Source of the DNA: Saprospiraceae bacterium
GTDB lineage: Bacteria > Bacteroidota > Bacteroidia > Chitinophagales > Saprospiraceae
NCBI GenBank assembly: GCA_026129545.1
Contig: JAHCHX010000002.1
Span: 434,001-498,000, forward strand
DNA: 64,000 nucleotides
Reading direction: 5' to 3'
Shown here one piece after another: positions 1 to 9,300 of the stretch. The position numbers and the translations under genes are program-made. The notes beneath the pieces were generated by a model that made no database searches, was not told where the DNA came from, and saw only the letters and a program-made list of their open reading frames with translations. Every line of letters starts with the position of its first letter. Within the stretch, counting starts at the first letter, position 1.

Positions 1-534
1 ATCAATCCTTGCGATTTCAACCAGACGAAGGCCGCCACCATCGCCATAGCCGAGCATCACGGCCCGGTCTATCTGCGTTTTGGCCGCCCAGCTTGGCCGA
101 TATTCACGGCTGAAAATCAGAAATTCAAAATCGGGAAAGCCCTTCATCTCGCATCTGGAAAAGACGTGACCATTTTCGCCACCGGCCACCTTGTCTGGAC
201 GAGCATCGAGGCCGCCAAAGAACTCGCGGCCGATGGCATTTCCTGCGAGGTCATCAATATCCACACCATCAAGCCGCTCGACGAAGAGGCGATTTTGGAT
301 TCGGCGAGCAAGACGCGCGCCGTGGTGGTGGCCGAGGAACACCAGCGCAATGGCGGCCTCGGCGATGCCATCGCCAACCTGCTCGTCCACCGCCTGCCCG
401 TGCCGATGGAGTACGTCGGCGTGAACGATTCGTTCGGCGAGAGCGGCAAACCAGCCGAACTTTTAGAGAAATACGGGCTTGGCAAAAAAGACGTGGCGTG
501 GGCGGTGAAGGATGTATTGGATAGAAAGAAGTAG
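1..534 (+). CDS. Transketolase, C-terminal subunit (5' end outside window)
   Basis: The reading frame is open from the first base, so the N-terminal part lies outside the window; 177 residues are visible. They contain the end of the pyrimidine-binding domain (GPVYLRFGRPAWP) and the transketolase C-terminal domain (FATGHLVWTSIEAAKELAADG, then VINIHTIKPLDEEAI and VVVAEEHQRNGGLGDAIA). This is the pattern of the split two-gene transketolase, whose C-terminal half works with a separate thiamine-diphosphate subunit in the non-oxidative pentose phosphate pathway in the cytoplasm. A deoxyxylulose-5-phosphate synthase C-terminus has the same fold, but the short form of the visible part fits split transketolase better. 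The assignment to the family is firm; the split state is inferred. Confidence 0.85.
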   Translation: MNPCDFNQTKAATIAIAEHHGPVYLRFGRPAWPIFTAENQKFKIGKALHLASGKDVTIFATGHLVWTSIEAAKELAADGISCEVINIHTIKPLDEEAILDSASKTRAVVVAEEHQRNGGLGDAIANLLVHRLPVPMEYVGVNDSFGESGKPAELLEKYGLGKKDVAWAVKDVLDRKK

Positions 535-588
535 CGCCAACCTTTGGGTCGGCCGATAAATCGCCTTGTCATTCATTTTCATCTAACC

Positions 589-1320
589 ATGTCTTTTCTC
601 GACAAACTCCGCCTGAAAGCGCGTGCCGACAAATATCGCCGCCGTACTGACCCGGGTGGCATTCGCTTCATTTTGGAAACGTTGCGTCCTGGCGACACGG
701 CGCTTGATGTCGGAGCGCACAAAGGGGGATATGCCTTTTGGATGCTGAAACAAGTTGGCGAGCGAGGAAGGGTCATTGGTTTCGAGCCACAACGGTCCCT
801 TTTTGAGTATTTGAACAAAATAAAAAAAAGCCTGCGCTGGGAAAATTTCTCGGTGGAGCATTTGGCGCTGTCCGACCACGAGGGCAGTGTCGAGTTGCGC
901 ATTCCGGTGAAAAAGGACAAAAAATCATCGCCGGGGGCCAGCATCGTCAAAACGGTTTTTGAGGAAGGCGATGTCCGAACGGAATCCGTGATGGCGAACA
1001 CGTTGGACCATTTTTGCTCCCAACATTCGGTTGTGCCTCACCTGCTCAAAATAGACGTGGAAGGCAACGAATTGGCCGTTCTGCAAGGTGGCAAACAAGT
1101 GTTGCAGCGATATCATCCGGCTATCCTGCTGGAATGCGAGGCGCGACATGTGGGGACGGAGCGGGTTTGGGAAACTTTCCGTTTTTTGGAAAAACTGGGT
1201 TATCAAGGCTTTTTTATCGAAGGCTCCTTGTTTCGCCCGCTCGCCGAGTTTGATTTTTCCAAACATCAGTCGGAAGACCAGAAGCCGTATTGCAACAATT
1301 TTGTTTTTCAAAAAAATTAG
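589..1320 (+). CDS. FkbM family SAM-dependent methyltransferase
   Basis: A cytoplasmic methyltransferase of 243 residues. The SAM-binding loop is seen in DTALDVGAHKGGYAFWML near residue 35, followed by the acidic strand VIGFEPQ and the FkbM signature LKIDVEGNELAVLQGG near residue 160. FkbM enzymes O-methylate sugars or other hydroxyls, often in surface polysaccharide or natural-product pathways; the substrate here cannot be told. The open frame extends 15 codons upstream, but the ATG at 589 gives a typical start (MSFLDKLRLKA) and leaves a normal gap to the transketolase gene. The gene is convergent with lpxD, 18 bases away. Confidence 0.85.
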   Translation: MSFLDKLRLKARADKYRRRTDPGGIRFILETLRPGDTALDVGAHKGGYAFWMLKQVGERGRVIGFEPQRSLFEYLNKIKKSLRWENFSVEHLALSDHEGSVELRIPVKKDKKSSPGASIVKTVFEEGDVRTESVMANTLDHFCSQHSVVPHLLKIDVEGNELAVLQGGKQVLQRYHPAILLECEARHVGTERVWETFRFLEKLGYQGFFIEGSLFRPLAEFDFSKHQSEDQKPYCNNFVFQKN

Positions 1321-1338
1321 TGCCGTGTGCTCAGCCCT

Positions 1339-2277
1339 TCATTTCTCCCACTGCTTGAGCGCCTCTGGCAACTGTCGAAGCGCTGCCAACTCCCTGTATT
1401 TATCCCGCGCATCATCTGCCGGAATGCCAAAATAAGCCTTGCCGCCTTCAAGCGATTTGGACACGCCCGCTTTGGCCGACACCACCGCGCCTTTCCCAAT
1501 GCGGATGGCTTGCGAAACGCCTACCTGACCGTATAGCACCACATTGTCTTCAAGGATGGTCTTGCCGCCGATGCCCACCTGAGCGGCCAAAAGGCAGTTT
1601 TTCCCGATGACAGCTCCGTGCCCGATGTGGATTTGGCAGTCCAGTTTGCTGCCAGCACCGATGATGGTGTCGCCACTCACGCCTTTGTTGATGGTGCAAC
1701 CTGCGCCAATGTCCACGTTGTCCTCGATGACGACACGGCCACCGGAGCGCCATTTCCGATATGAGCCGTCGGCTAATTTTTTGAAATAAAAAGCATCAGA
1801 GCCAATAATGCAATTGGGGCCGATGGTCACATCTTCGCCGATAACGGAGTATTCGCCGATGTATGTGTTGGCTTGGATGTGGCAACGCGCGCTGATACGA
1901 ACATTGGCCGCGATGACGACCCCTGGCTCGATAATCGCAGTCGGGTGAATGTCGGCGCGATGGCTGACGGGCATCGTGATTGGTTCGAAGGGGCGATGTT
2001 CGCGCACCAGCGAATCGTAAGCCTCGAAGGGATTTTCGACGACGAGAATCACCTTGCCGGGCGGGCACTCGGCTGGCTCATTGAGCAAAATGATGGTGGC
2101 AGCGCTGCGCAGTGTTTTTTCAAAATATTTTTTCACATCGGAGAACGCGATGTCGCCGGGTTCCACTTTGTGAATTTCATTGATGCCGGAAGCGGAGAGG
2201 GTGTCGTCGCCGATGATTTGGCGAGCGTTGAGTCGCGCAGCCAGCGCGGAGACAGGGATGGGTTGTGCAAATTTCAT
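1339..2277 (-). CDS. lpxD: UDP-3-O-acylglucosamine N-acyltransferase (LpxD)
   Basis: LpxD adds the amide-linked hydroxyacyl chain from acyl-ACP to UDP-3-O-acylglucosamine, the third step of lipid A synthesis, in the cytoplasm. The 312 residues show the N-terminal uridine-binding domain (to about residue 100), then left-handed beta-helix hexapeptide repeats from about 108 to 290, with the expected catalytic histidine in IHIGHGAVIGKN (H220). The protein is shorter than E. coli LpxD (341 residues), mostly at the C-terminal helical end. The start ATG at 2277 was chosen over an upstream in-frame start because MKFAQPIPVSALA is where the family alignment usually begins. It stands alone, without other lpx genes nearby. 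Confidence 0.87.
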   Translation of the reverse strand: MKFAQPIPVSALAARLNARQIIGDDTLSASGINEIHKVEPGDIAFSDVKKYFEKTLRSAATIILLNEPAECPPGKVILVVENPFEAYDSLVREHRPFEPITMPVSHRADIHPTAIIEPGVVIAANVRISARCHIQANTYIGEYSVIGEDVTIGPNCIIGSDAFYFKKLADGSYRKWRSGGRVVIEDNVDIGAGCTINKGVSGDTIIGAGSKLDCQIHIGHGAVIGKNCLLAAQVGIGGKTILEDNVVLYGQVGVSQAIRIGKGAVVSAKAGVSKSLEGGKAYFGIPADDARDKYRELAALRQLPEALKQWEK

Positions 2278-2447
2278 GTTCGGGGAAACGTGGGTACTTC
2301 TGGATTTCCACGCAAAAGTCAAAAAAAAATGGATGCATTTATCTCAAACCTGTAATCTTGCCACACCCAATTTATTTCAAGGATGTACGGATTGTCGTCA
2401 GCAAAACCAAGAATGAACAATCCGAACATCACGAGCATCTAATTCCC

Positions 2448-2455
2448 TACATTTG
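2448..2455 (+). promoter_or_regulatory. Possible -7 promoter element for the GHL10 gene
   Basis: TACATTTG matches the Bacteroidota -7 consensus TAnnTTTG and lies 18 bases before the chosen start codon. No clear -33 TTG sits about 19 bases upstream, so the assignment is weak and the leader would be unusually short. Confidence 0.3.
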
Positions 2456-2473
2456 CCGCCAAACCAACTTGTT

Positions 2474-4078
2474 ATGAAGCCTCTTTTTCGTTTTTTTGCC
2501 TTCTTCCTGCTGCTACTCGCCTTTGTGCAAAACACAGATGCTCAGCCACCCAACGTCGAGATGCGCGGCACTTGGATTGCTACCGTGGCCAACATTGATT
2601 GGCCCTCGCAGCCCGGCCTACCGGTAGAGCGTCAAAAGGCGGAATTCGATAGCCTGCTCGACGTGTTGAAGGCGATGAACATGAACGCGGTGTTTGTGCA
2701 GGTGCGCCCCTCTGGCGATGCTTTCTACAACTCGAACGCTGTGCCCTGGAGCAAATTCCTGACAGGCGAACAAGGGCTTCCGCCAGCCGATTCCAGCTAC
2801 GACCCCTTGCGCTACATGATAAAGGCAGCGCACGACCGGCGCATGGAGTTCCACGCCTGGCTCAATCCCTATCGCGCCACTTGGGACCTCGACACAGCAA
2901 GCCTTTCGCTCATCCACCCCATGCGAACCCTGCCACCCAACCTCAAGGAACAGTGGTTTTTCCGCTACGGGCGGCGCTATTATTTCAACCCAGCCAACCC
3001 TTTTGTGCGCCAGCATCTGACCAATGTCGTGCGCGACATCATTGTCCGATACGACGTGGACGGCATTCATTTCGACGACTATTTTTATCCCTACAAAGAA
3101 CCCGGAGAAAACCTCAACGACTACAACGAGTTCGCATCTAACCCGCGAGGGTTCACCAACATAGAGGATTGGCGGCGCGACAACGTGAACAAACTGATTC
3201 AAGAGGTCTCGCAGGTCATCAAAAGATTCAAGCCTTATGTCCGATTCGGCATTGGCTCCTTTGGGGTATGGCGCAATTCCGACCGAGACCCTCTCAACGG
3301 CTCCGACACCCGCGCAGGTATTTCGAGCTACGACGACCTCTACGCCGACATCTTGCTGTGGCTGAAAAGCGGCTGGATTGACTATGTGGCCCCTCAGCTG
3401 TACTGGAGCATCGGGTTCCCGCCCTCCGATTATCAGAAATTGCTCGACTGGTGGAGCAAACACACCTACGGCAAACACCTTTACATAGGGCACGCGGCCT
3501 ATAAAATCGGGAACAGCCCCAACGACCCCAATTGGAACAACCCAGAGGAAATCAGCAAGCAAGTCGCCATGGCACGCGCCAACCCCAACGTGCAAGGAAG
3601 TATTTATTTTTCAGCAAAATCACTCCTGCGCAACTCGCTTGGTGTGCAGGATACGCTCGTCAACGAATTATATGCCTCGCCTGCCATCATGCCGCCTATG
3701 CCCGGCCTCTTGAAAGCCCCACCCGCCACGCCGCAAATATGCCGGATGCAAGGCACGCCCAGCACCGTCAAACTTGCTTGGCACGTCTGCGACGTGCTGA
3801 CGGGCGACGAGGTGCCGCACTACTTCGCCATCTATCGCTTCGACGGGGAAGGAGTGGGCAATTTTAAAGACCCCTACAACCTGCTCGTCACCACCCCATT
3901 TTATTCGGAAGAGTACATCTACGAAGACCAAACGGCTCAGGAGGGTCGCCACTATACCTACGTCGTGGTGGCTTACAACCGCGCCAACGTGGAGAGTTAC
4001 AGCAGCGAGCCTATCTATGTGAAAAAGACAAAAAAGGGAGCAAAAAAGAAAAAGAAGTTTTGGGGGTACATGTTTTAA
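2474..4078 (+). CDS. GHL10 (DUF187) family secreted glycoside hydrolase-like protein
   Basis: A 534-residue exported protein. A signal peptide (MKPLFRFFAFFLLLLAFVQN, cleavage after TDA) is followed by the GHL10/DUF187 barrel: MRGTWIATVANIDWPS near residue 35, FVQVRPSGDAFYNS, FHAWLNPYRA, YDVDGIHFDDYFYPY and YVAPQLYWSIGFP. The acidic pair in DGIHFDDYF is the likely active-site region by analogy with GH10/GH13-like barrels. From about residue 415 a fibronectin type III-like domain follows, and the tail is lysine-rich. Family members are thought to act on cell-wall or surface glycans in the periplasm or outside; the substrate is unknown. It is nearly tail-to-tail with hemB (6 bases). Confidence 0.85.
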   Translation: MKPLFRFFAFFLLLLAFVQNTDAQPPNVEMRGTWIATVANIDWPSQPGLPVERQKAEFDSLLDVLKAMNMNAVFVQVRPSGDAFYNSNAVPWSKFLTGEQGLPPADSSYDPLRYMIKAAHDRRMEFHAWLNPYRATWDLDTASLSLIHPMRTLPPNLKEQWFFRYGRRYYFNPANPFVRQHLTNVVRDIIVRYDVDGIHFDDYFYPYKEPGENLNDYNEFASNPRGFTNIEDWRRDNVNKLIQEVSQVIKRFKPYVRFGIGSFGVWRNSDRDPLNGSDTRAGISSYDDLYADILLWLKSGWIDYVAPQLYWSIGFPPSDYQKLLDWWSKHTYGKHLYIGHAAYKIGNSPNDPNWNNPEEISKQVAMARANPNVQGSIYFSAKSLLRNSLGVQDTLVNELYASPAIMPPMPGLLKAPPATPQICRMQGTPSTVKLAWHVCDVLTGDEVPHYFAIYRFDGEGVGNFKDPYNLLVTTPFYSEEYIYEDQTAQEGRHYTYVVVAYNRANVESYSSEPIYVKKTKKGAKKKKKFWGYMF

Positions 4079-4084
4079 AAACAC

Positions 4085-5065
4085 TCAAATCCCCTCAGGA
4101 AATCGCTCCGCAAACTCCTTCGCAAAATAGGTCAGAATAACATCTGCTCCCGCCCTGCGAATGCTCAGCAATGTCTCAGGCATCGCCCGGTCGAAGTCGA
4201 GCCAGCCGTTGCCGCACGCCGCCCGGAGCATGGCACACTCACCACTCACATGATAAGCCGCGATGGGCAAATGGCTTTTTTCTTTCAGCAGATGAATCAC
4301 GTCAAGGTAGTGCAGCGCGGGTTTCACCATCAGCATATCCGCGCCTTCGGCGGTGTCGAGTTCGGCCTCGATAAGAGCCTCCCGTTTGTTCGCCGGGTTC
4401 ATCTGGTACGATTTCTTATCCCCACTTTTTGGCGCGGAATCCAGCGCGTCGCGGAAAGGGCCATACATCGCACTGGCGTATTTGGCCGTGTAGGCCAGTA
4501 TGCCCGTTTTCGTAAAACCCTGTTCGTCAAGAGCCTCACGGATATATCCTACCCTACCGTCCATCATATCGGAAGGACCAAGCATATCGAATCCCGCTGC
4601 CGCCTGAGCCACCGACATCTGAGCCAAAATCGGCAATGTCTCGTCATTTGCTATCTCACCGTCAATCACCATCCCGTCATGTCCGTCACTCGAATACGGG
4701 TCCATTGCCACGTCGCTGATAAGACAGCATTCCGGGAAACGACGCTTGATTTCGCGAGCGGTTTTTAAGTAGAAGTTTTCTGGCGACCAGCTATATGTAG
4801 CGGTTTTATCCTTCAGTTGGTCGGCTACCGCCGGGAACAGGATAAAATTGGAAAGTCCCAAGTGCATGCAACTTTCGATTTCACGAAGCAGGGTATCTGG
4901 TGAAAGCCGATATATGCCGGGCAGCGAACGAATCTCGCTGCGCATCTTTTGACCATCCAACACAAACATCGGGAACACGAGGTGCTGAACGCTTAGGTGG
5001 GTTTCTGTAGCCATACCGCGAAGGGCGGCAGATTGGCGGTTGCGACGCGGGCGACGAAATATCAT
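4085..5065 (-). CDS. hemB: Porphobilinogen synthase (delta-aminolevulinate dehydratase)
   Basis: HemB condenses two 5-aminolevulinate molecules to porphobilinogen in tetrapyrrole synthesis, supplying heme for the c-, a- and b-type cytochromes encoded downstream in this window. The 326 residues are of normal length. Both Schiff-base lysines are visible: K195 in TAKYASAMYGPF and K248 in MLMVKPALHYLD. The metal-binding loop is DVAMDPYSSDGHDG (residues 118-131), where the zinc-binding cysteines of E. coli HemB are replaced by Asp/Ser. That makes it the cysteine-less type that depends on magnesium rather than catalytic zinc, as in Pseudomonas. The family is certain; the metal preference follows from established knowledge of the loop types. 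Confidence 0.95.
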   Translation of the reverse strand: MIFRRPRRNRQSAALRGMATETHLSVQHLVFPMFVLDGQKMRSEIRSLPGIYRLSPDTLLREIESCMHLGLSNFILFPAVADQLKDKTATYSWSPENFYLKTAREIKRRFPECCLISDVAMDPYSSDGHDGMVIDGEIANDETLPILAQMSVAQAAAGFDMLGPSDMMDGRVGYIREALDEQGFTKTGILAYTAKYASAMYGPFRDALDSAPKSGDKKSYQMNPANKREALIEAELDTAEGADMLMVKPALHYLDVIHLLKEKSHLPIAAYHVSGECAMLRAACGNGWLDFDRAMPETLLSIRRAGADVILTYFAKEFAERFPEGI

Positions 5066-5178
5066 TTTGATGAAATGAATGAAATAAGTGGCGCAAAACT
5101 ATAGCTATAAATAGTGGATTTGTTGCGGTGGAGCGAAATGAAGGCATGCATCTCAGCAACTAGTTCTCAAATTGTCAC

Positions 5179-5187
5179 GCTCGCAAA
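5179..5187 (+). repeat. Target-site duplication, left copy
   Basis: GCTCGCAAA directly abuts the left end of the MITE and recurs at 5324-5332 directly after its right end. Confidence 0.85.
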
Positions 5188-5323
5188 GGCTTTGTTGCAT
5201 GAACATTTTTTCTTTGGAGAATTGGCGATCTGAGTTTTTAAAATTTTTCAATAGGCTGTTATTTTGAAATTTATTTGGAAAAAATCAATCTGGCCAAATT
5301 TTATTTATTCATGCAACAAAGCC
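5188..5323. mobile_element. MITE with IS903-like (IS5 family) ends
   Basis: A 136-bp non-coding element is bounded by perfect 16-bp terminal inverted repeats, GGCTTTGTTGCATGAA at 5188-5203 and its complement at 5308-5323. Outside them the 9-bp direct repeat GCTCGCAAA occurs at 5179-5187 and again at 5324-5332, which is a target-site duplication. The first ten bases, GGCTTTGTTG, equal the end of IS903, and 9-bp duplications are typical of that group of the IS5 family; both points are from memory. The interior is AT-rich and encodes nothing, so mobility would need a transposase in trans. The perfect ends and duplication suggest recent insertion. Confidence 0.85.
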
Positions 5324-5332
5324 GCTCGCAAA
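5324..5332 (+). repeat. Target-site duplication, right copy
   Basis: GCTCGCAAA, identical to 5179-5187, directly abuts the right end of the MITE. Confidence 0.85.
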
Positions 5333-5386
5333 CCGAAATGATACTCCGGGGGGCACGAAACGCCATTCCGTGATACATTACACGAC

Positions 5387-5509
5387 CACACTACTGGACA
5401 TTATTTTTGTGCTGCAAAGACACAACAGCACAAAATGCGGCAAATCAATGAGTATTTTGCTTTGTGTCTTTGTGACTTCGTGGCAAATTTGAAAACGTCC
5501 AATAGTGTG
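5387..5509. repeat. Imperfect inverted repeat, 123 bp
   Basis: CACACTACTGGAC at 5387-5399 pairs with GTCCAATAGTGTG at 5497-5509, 12 of 13 positions. Inside, a stretch around AAAGACACAACAGCAC pairs imperfectly with TTTTGCTTTGTGTCTTTG. The whole could fold into one long, interrupted hairpin. It may be an older, decayed MITE or a transcribed structure; no target duplication is evident. Confidence 0.5.
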
Positions 5510-5623
5510 TTCCGCGACAATTTGAAATGCACCCGAAGTGAAACAATAAACAAATCTTGAAAAATAGTAAAAGGCGATAGAGATTTTACAAAAAAGATAG
5601 AGAATAGAAAAGCACATAAAAAA

Positions 5624-5716
5624 AACAGGGCACCAACTGATTACTCAGTAGCACCCTGTATAACCCCAAAAAACCAAATGAAAACAATCTTTAAGTTTGA
5701 ACCTTTATCGTACTAA
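5624..5716 (+). other. Hairpin plus orphan 12-codon open frame
   Basis: An imperfect hairpin starts with ACAGGG near 5625 and closes with CCCTGT near 5659. It is followed by an AACCCCAAAAAACCAA tract and ATG at 5678, a start context common in Bacteroidota. The frame MKTIFKFEPLSY ends at TAA 5714-5716. Read on the minus strand the hairpin is followed by eight T residues, which would make it an intrinsic terminator for leftward transcription. It could be the decayed 5' end of a lost gene, a leader peptide, or a terminator. None is proven. Confidence 0.35.
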
Positions 5717-5860
5717 AGGCGACTTTTTTCTAAGAAAAGATTGAAAAAAAATCAATCTAAAATGGCGAGTAGAGCAATTTTAATTTCCAACAAAATTTCC
5801 AGAAATTTTTCAGCAAACCTGAAATATTATCATGGACAGAACAGTTGCTTTACTTAACCT

Positions 5861-5868
5861 TATCTTTG
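5861..5868 (+). promoter_or_regulatory. Possible -7 promoter element for the small lipoprotein gene
   Basis: TATCTTTG fits TAnnTTTG and lies 24 bases before the ATG at 5893. No TTG lies at the ideal spacing; the nearest (5845-5847) is 13 bases upstream. The position supports 5893 rather than the upstream TTG as the start codon. Confidence 0.35.
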
Positions 5869-5892
5869 ACGCGGCCTTTAACCGCTTCAATA

Positions 5893-6270
5893 ATGATACA
5901 AATATCGCTCATATTGCATAAGGTGATAAATTCCGGCGCTTTTCCGCCAAAAATATATGTTTTGCTAGCAATTTTCTGTCTTCCATCTTGCAAAGGAGAA
6001 CGGATGAAATCCGTCATAGAAAGCAGGGTGGCCGAAAGAGTTATCTCTTTCCGTGAGAAAAGTGAGCGAGAGTGTTTTGTTAATCTCCTAAATGAGGCCG
6101 AAAAAACAGTGGATTCGCTGCTTTTGGCCGATGCCATGATGGCTCTAAGCGATTCTCTCTTGCGGTTGCGACCCGAAAAACCGTTGCAACCGCCACGCCT
6201 TCCCCCGCTCGACACGCTACCCGTCGGCCCTATTTTCAAGGCGGATTCTGCCAAGACGGACAATCGTTAA
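5893..6270 (+). CDS. Small putative lipoprotein, unknown function
   Basis: A 125-residue protein starting MIQISLILHKVINSG with a hydrophobic stretch (IYVLLAIFCLPSC) that ends in a possible lipobox cysteine at about residue 33, so it may be lipid-anchored. The mature part is helical and charged (VAERVISFREKSERECFVNLLNEAEKTVDSLLLADAMMALSDSLLRLRP), then proline-rich (KPPQPP-like) to the end. I do not recognise a named family. The frame is open upstream to a TTG at 5845, but the ATG at 5893 gives a better signal peptide. It precedes a large outer-membrane protein gene by 113 bases and may be unrelated to it. Confidence 0.6.
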   Translation: MIQISLILHKVINSGAFPPKIYVLLAIFCLPSCKGERMKSVIESRVAERVISFREKSERECFVNLLNEAEKTVDSLLLADAMMALSDSLLRLRPEKPLQPPRLPPLDTLPVGPIFKADSAKTDNR

Positions 6271-6383
6271 AACCAGATTTGTGTTCTGAAAATGCTCAAA
6301 TAAGCAACCATCCTCTGCCGAAGCGCACCAATGTTCGTGCCTCGATTCCTCCATAAATTGCCCGCCGCATCAACTTAAAGCGA

Positions 6384-9300
6384 TTGTATCATAGCACGAA
6401 TGGTCTGGTATTGATTCTCCGCCGTTTTTGTTGGGTGGCGATACTGTCATGCCTATCTCTCAACACGATGGCGCAGTACAACCAAGACTTTTCCAACCTG
6501 AAAACGCGCATCATAGATGCCCGCTTGCCAGCACAGCAATTAGACTCGCTCACCGTAGTCGCCCCATTGGTGGCTGCCACTGATTCCTCCTCTGGGCAGG
6601 TCATTGAGCTTGAGTATTTTTCTATCGCAAACAATTGGCTGCACATTGATACCGCACGGCTTAGGGGCACATTCCCCAATTGTGAAAGGATAAGCATAAC
6701 CTATCGCGTGCTGCCTTTTGATTTGGGCGCAAGCGTGAGTCGTTTGGACACCGCCGCGATTAGGCGTAGCGCCCGCCCCGATGCCATAGAATTCGACTAT
6801 TCGCCATACCAACCAACCACCAAACCATGGGAAACGGGCAGCCTCATCTCCACGGGTGCCTACACACGCGGGTTTTCATTGGGCAACAGCCAGAATTTGG
6901 TGTTCAACTCAAATCTGAACCTCCAATTGAATGGCAAACTTGGCAACGACCTTGAAATCCTCGCTGCCCTGTCAGACAACTCTATCCCGCTTCAACCTGA
7001 CGGCACCACCCGCCAATTGCAAGAGTTTGACCGCATTTTTATTCAACTAAAAAGAAAAAACACCACACTCACGGCAGGGGATTACGACCTCACTCGCCCG
7101 CCCTACGGCGGGTATTTCTCCAATTACTTCAAAAGGCTGCAAGGGGCTATGGTACAGTCGAGCATCAGTCATCCCAAATCAGGCGACACCTTGCAAATCC
7201 GAGCAGCGGCGGCCGTGTCGCGTGGAAAGTTTGCCCGGCAAATCATCTTGGGTCAAGAAGGAAACCAAGGCCCGTATCGGTTGCAAGGCACGGAGGGAGA
7301 ACAGTTTATCATCGTGCTGGCAGGAACGGAGAAAGTTTTTCTCGATGGGCAACTATTGCGCCGAGGTTTGAACGACGACTACATCGTGGATTACAATCTT
7401 GGAGAGGTGACTTTCACGCCGCGAAGGCTTATCACGAAAGACAGCCGCGTCATAGTGGAATTTGAATATGCCGTGCAGTCATACCTGCGCTCCACGATGG
7501 CTGCCAACGCTGGCTGGAGCAACCGACGCGGGCGAGCCTATTTCAACTTTTACTCGGAACAGGACTCGCGCAACAACGGCGCACAGGAAATCTCGCCCAC
7601 CGAACGCCGGGCGCTTGCCCAAGTCGGCGACAATTTGCGAAACGCTTTTGCTCCCGGAATAGACACGCTCGCCGAATTTGACCCCAACAGGGTGCTCTAC
7701 CGCAGCGTGGACACGGTGGTGTGCGGCCTGCCGACGACCATATTGGTGTACAGCACCAACCCTGATTCGGCCCGGTTTGCCGCGCGTTTTACGCAAGTAC
7801 CGTCAGGGCAGGGAAATTATGTGCTGGCACCTTCCGCTGCCAACGGCAGGGTGTTCAGTTGGTCGCCCCCCGACCCAATCAGCTGCCAGCCGACTGGCAA
7901 CTACGAGCCAGTGGTAAAATTGATTGCGCCGGAGCTTCGGCATCTGTACGCCGTTGGCGGCGATTTTCAACCTTTCAAAGGCGGACAGGTGCAGGCTGAA
8001 TTGGCCTTGAGCAACAGAGACTTCAACCGCTTTTCACCGCTCAACAATGACGACAACTATGGCTTGGCTGGTTTTGTGGGCTTTCAGCAACAAGCCACAT
8101 TCGGCGAGCAGAAGAATTGGAGACTGACGGCTTACACCAATTATGAACGCACGGCACCCACTTTTTTCCCGCTCAACCCTTATCGCCCGCCCGAATTCGT
8201 GCGTGACTGGAACACCGACAACAGCCGTGACACGGTGGGTGAGCAAATCGCAAGGGGTGGTTTGATGCTGGAAAAAAAGGAATGGGGCAGCAGTCGCTAT
8301 GAATTCGGCTCTTTCCGACGGCAGGGCGTGTACGATGGCCAACGGCATTTTGGCCAAGCCAGTTTCCAACGGAACGGGCATTCCCTTTTTGGCGAGCTAA
8401 ATCTGCTGACGACAGCGGGCACAGCGGAAGCGACACGTTTTTCCAGACCCAAATTTGACATTTCAAAAACTTTTTTCACAAAAGACTCGACTTCGCAAAA
8501 GGCGTTCCTCAAGGTGGGCATTTACGGGGAAAGGGAAAAAAACGAGCGCCGAGGAACTGGCGCCGACACGTTGAGCCACGTCTCTTTTTGGTACGACCTC
8601 TACCGCCTCTATTTTCAAACCCCAGAGAATCAGGGCGCTTGGCAGTTTGGTGGTTTTCTCGCTCAACGCAACGACTTTTTCCCGACTGGCAGTTTTTTCA
8701 AAAACAACACCATCGCAAACGAAGCCAACCTGAACGGTAGCTGGCGCAACCATCAAAAAGCCCCCCAACCGACCAACCAGCAAATCTCTTGGACTTTCAC
8801 CTACCGCACTTTGCGCATCCTTGATGCCGAACTGACCACGTTGGAGCCGCAAGAAACCTATCTCGGACGCGCCGATTACAACTTGACGGCTTGGAAAAAC
8901 GCGCTCAACTTCACCACTGGCTATGAAATCGGCTCCGGGCAAAGCCCCAAGGTGGAGTTCACCTATCTCGCCGTGAACCCCGGAGAAGGCCAATACACTT
9001 GGGTGGACCGCAACCGCGACAGCATCATCCAGATTGACGAAATGGAAATCGCGGTATTTCAGGACCAAGCCAACTATGTGCGCATAGCGGTGACTACCCC
9101 TGAATACATCCGAACCAACAACGTGCTTTTCAACCAAAACCTAAGGCTCGAACCACGCCTGCTATGGGCCAACTCTAAACGAAAATGGCTCAAAACCCTA
9201 AGTCGTTTTTCTACTCAAAGCACCCTGCAAATCAATCGCCGCACCTTCGCCGGGGCAGCCGGAGTGTCGCCGTGGAACCCATTCCAGTTCGCCATTGCTG

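Larger units (their letters stand above)
5066..5892. other. 827-bp gene-poor interval rich in repeats
   Basis: No convincing protein gene is present between hemB and the small lipoprotein gene. The interval holds a 136-bp MITE with target duplication, a second imperfect inverted repeat, a hairpin followed by a 12-codon open frame in a Bacteroidota-like initiation context, and a -7 promoter element at its right end. Base composition is clearly more AT-rich than the flanking genes. Confidence 0.6.

Noticed and set aside
5378..5617. 79-codon open frame on the minus strand
   Set aside because: Lies over an imperfect inverted repeat in an AT-rich gap; no start context or family resemblance.
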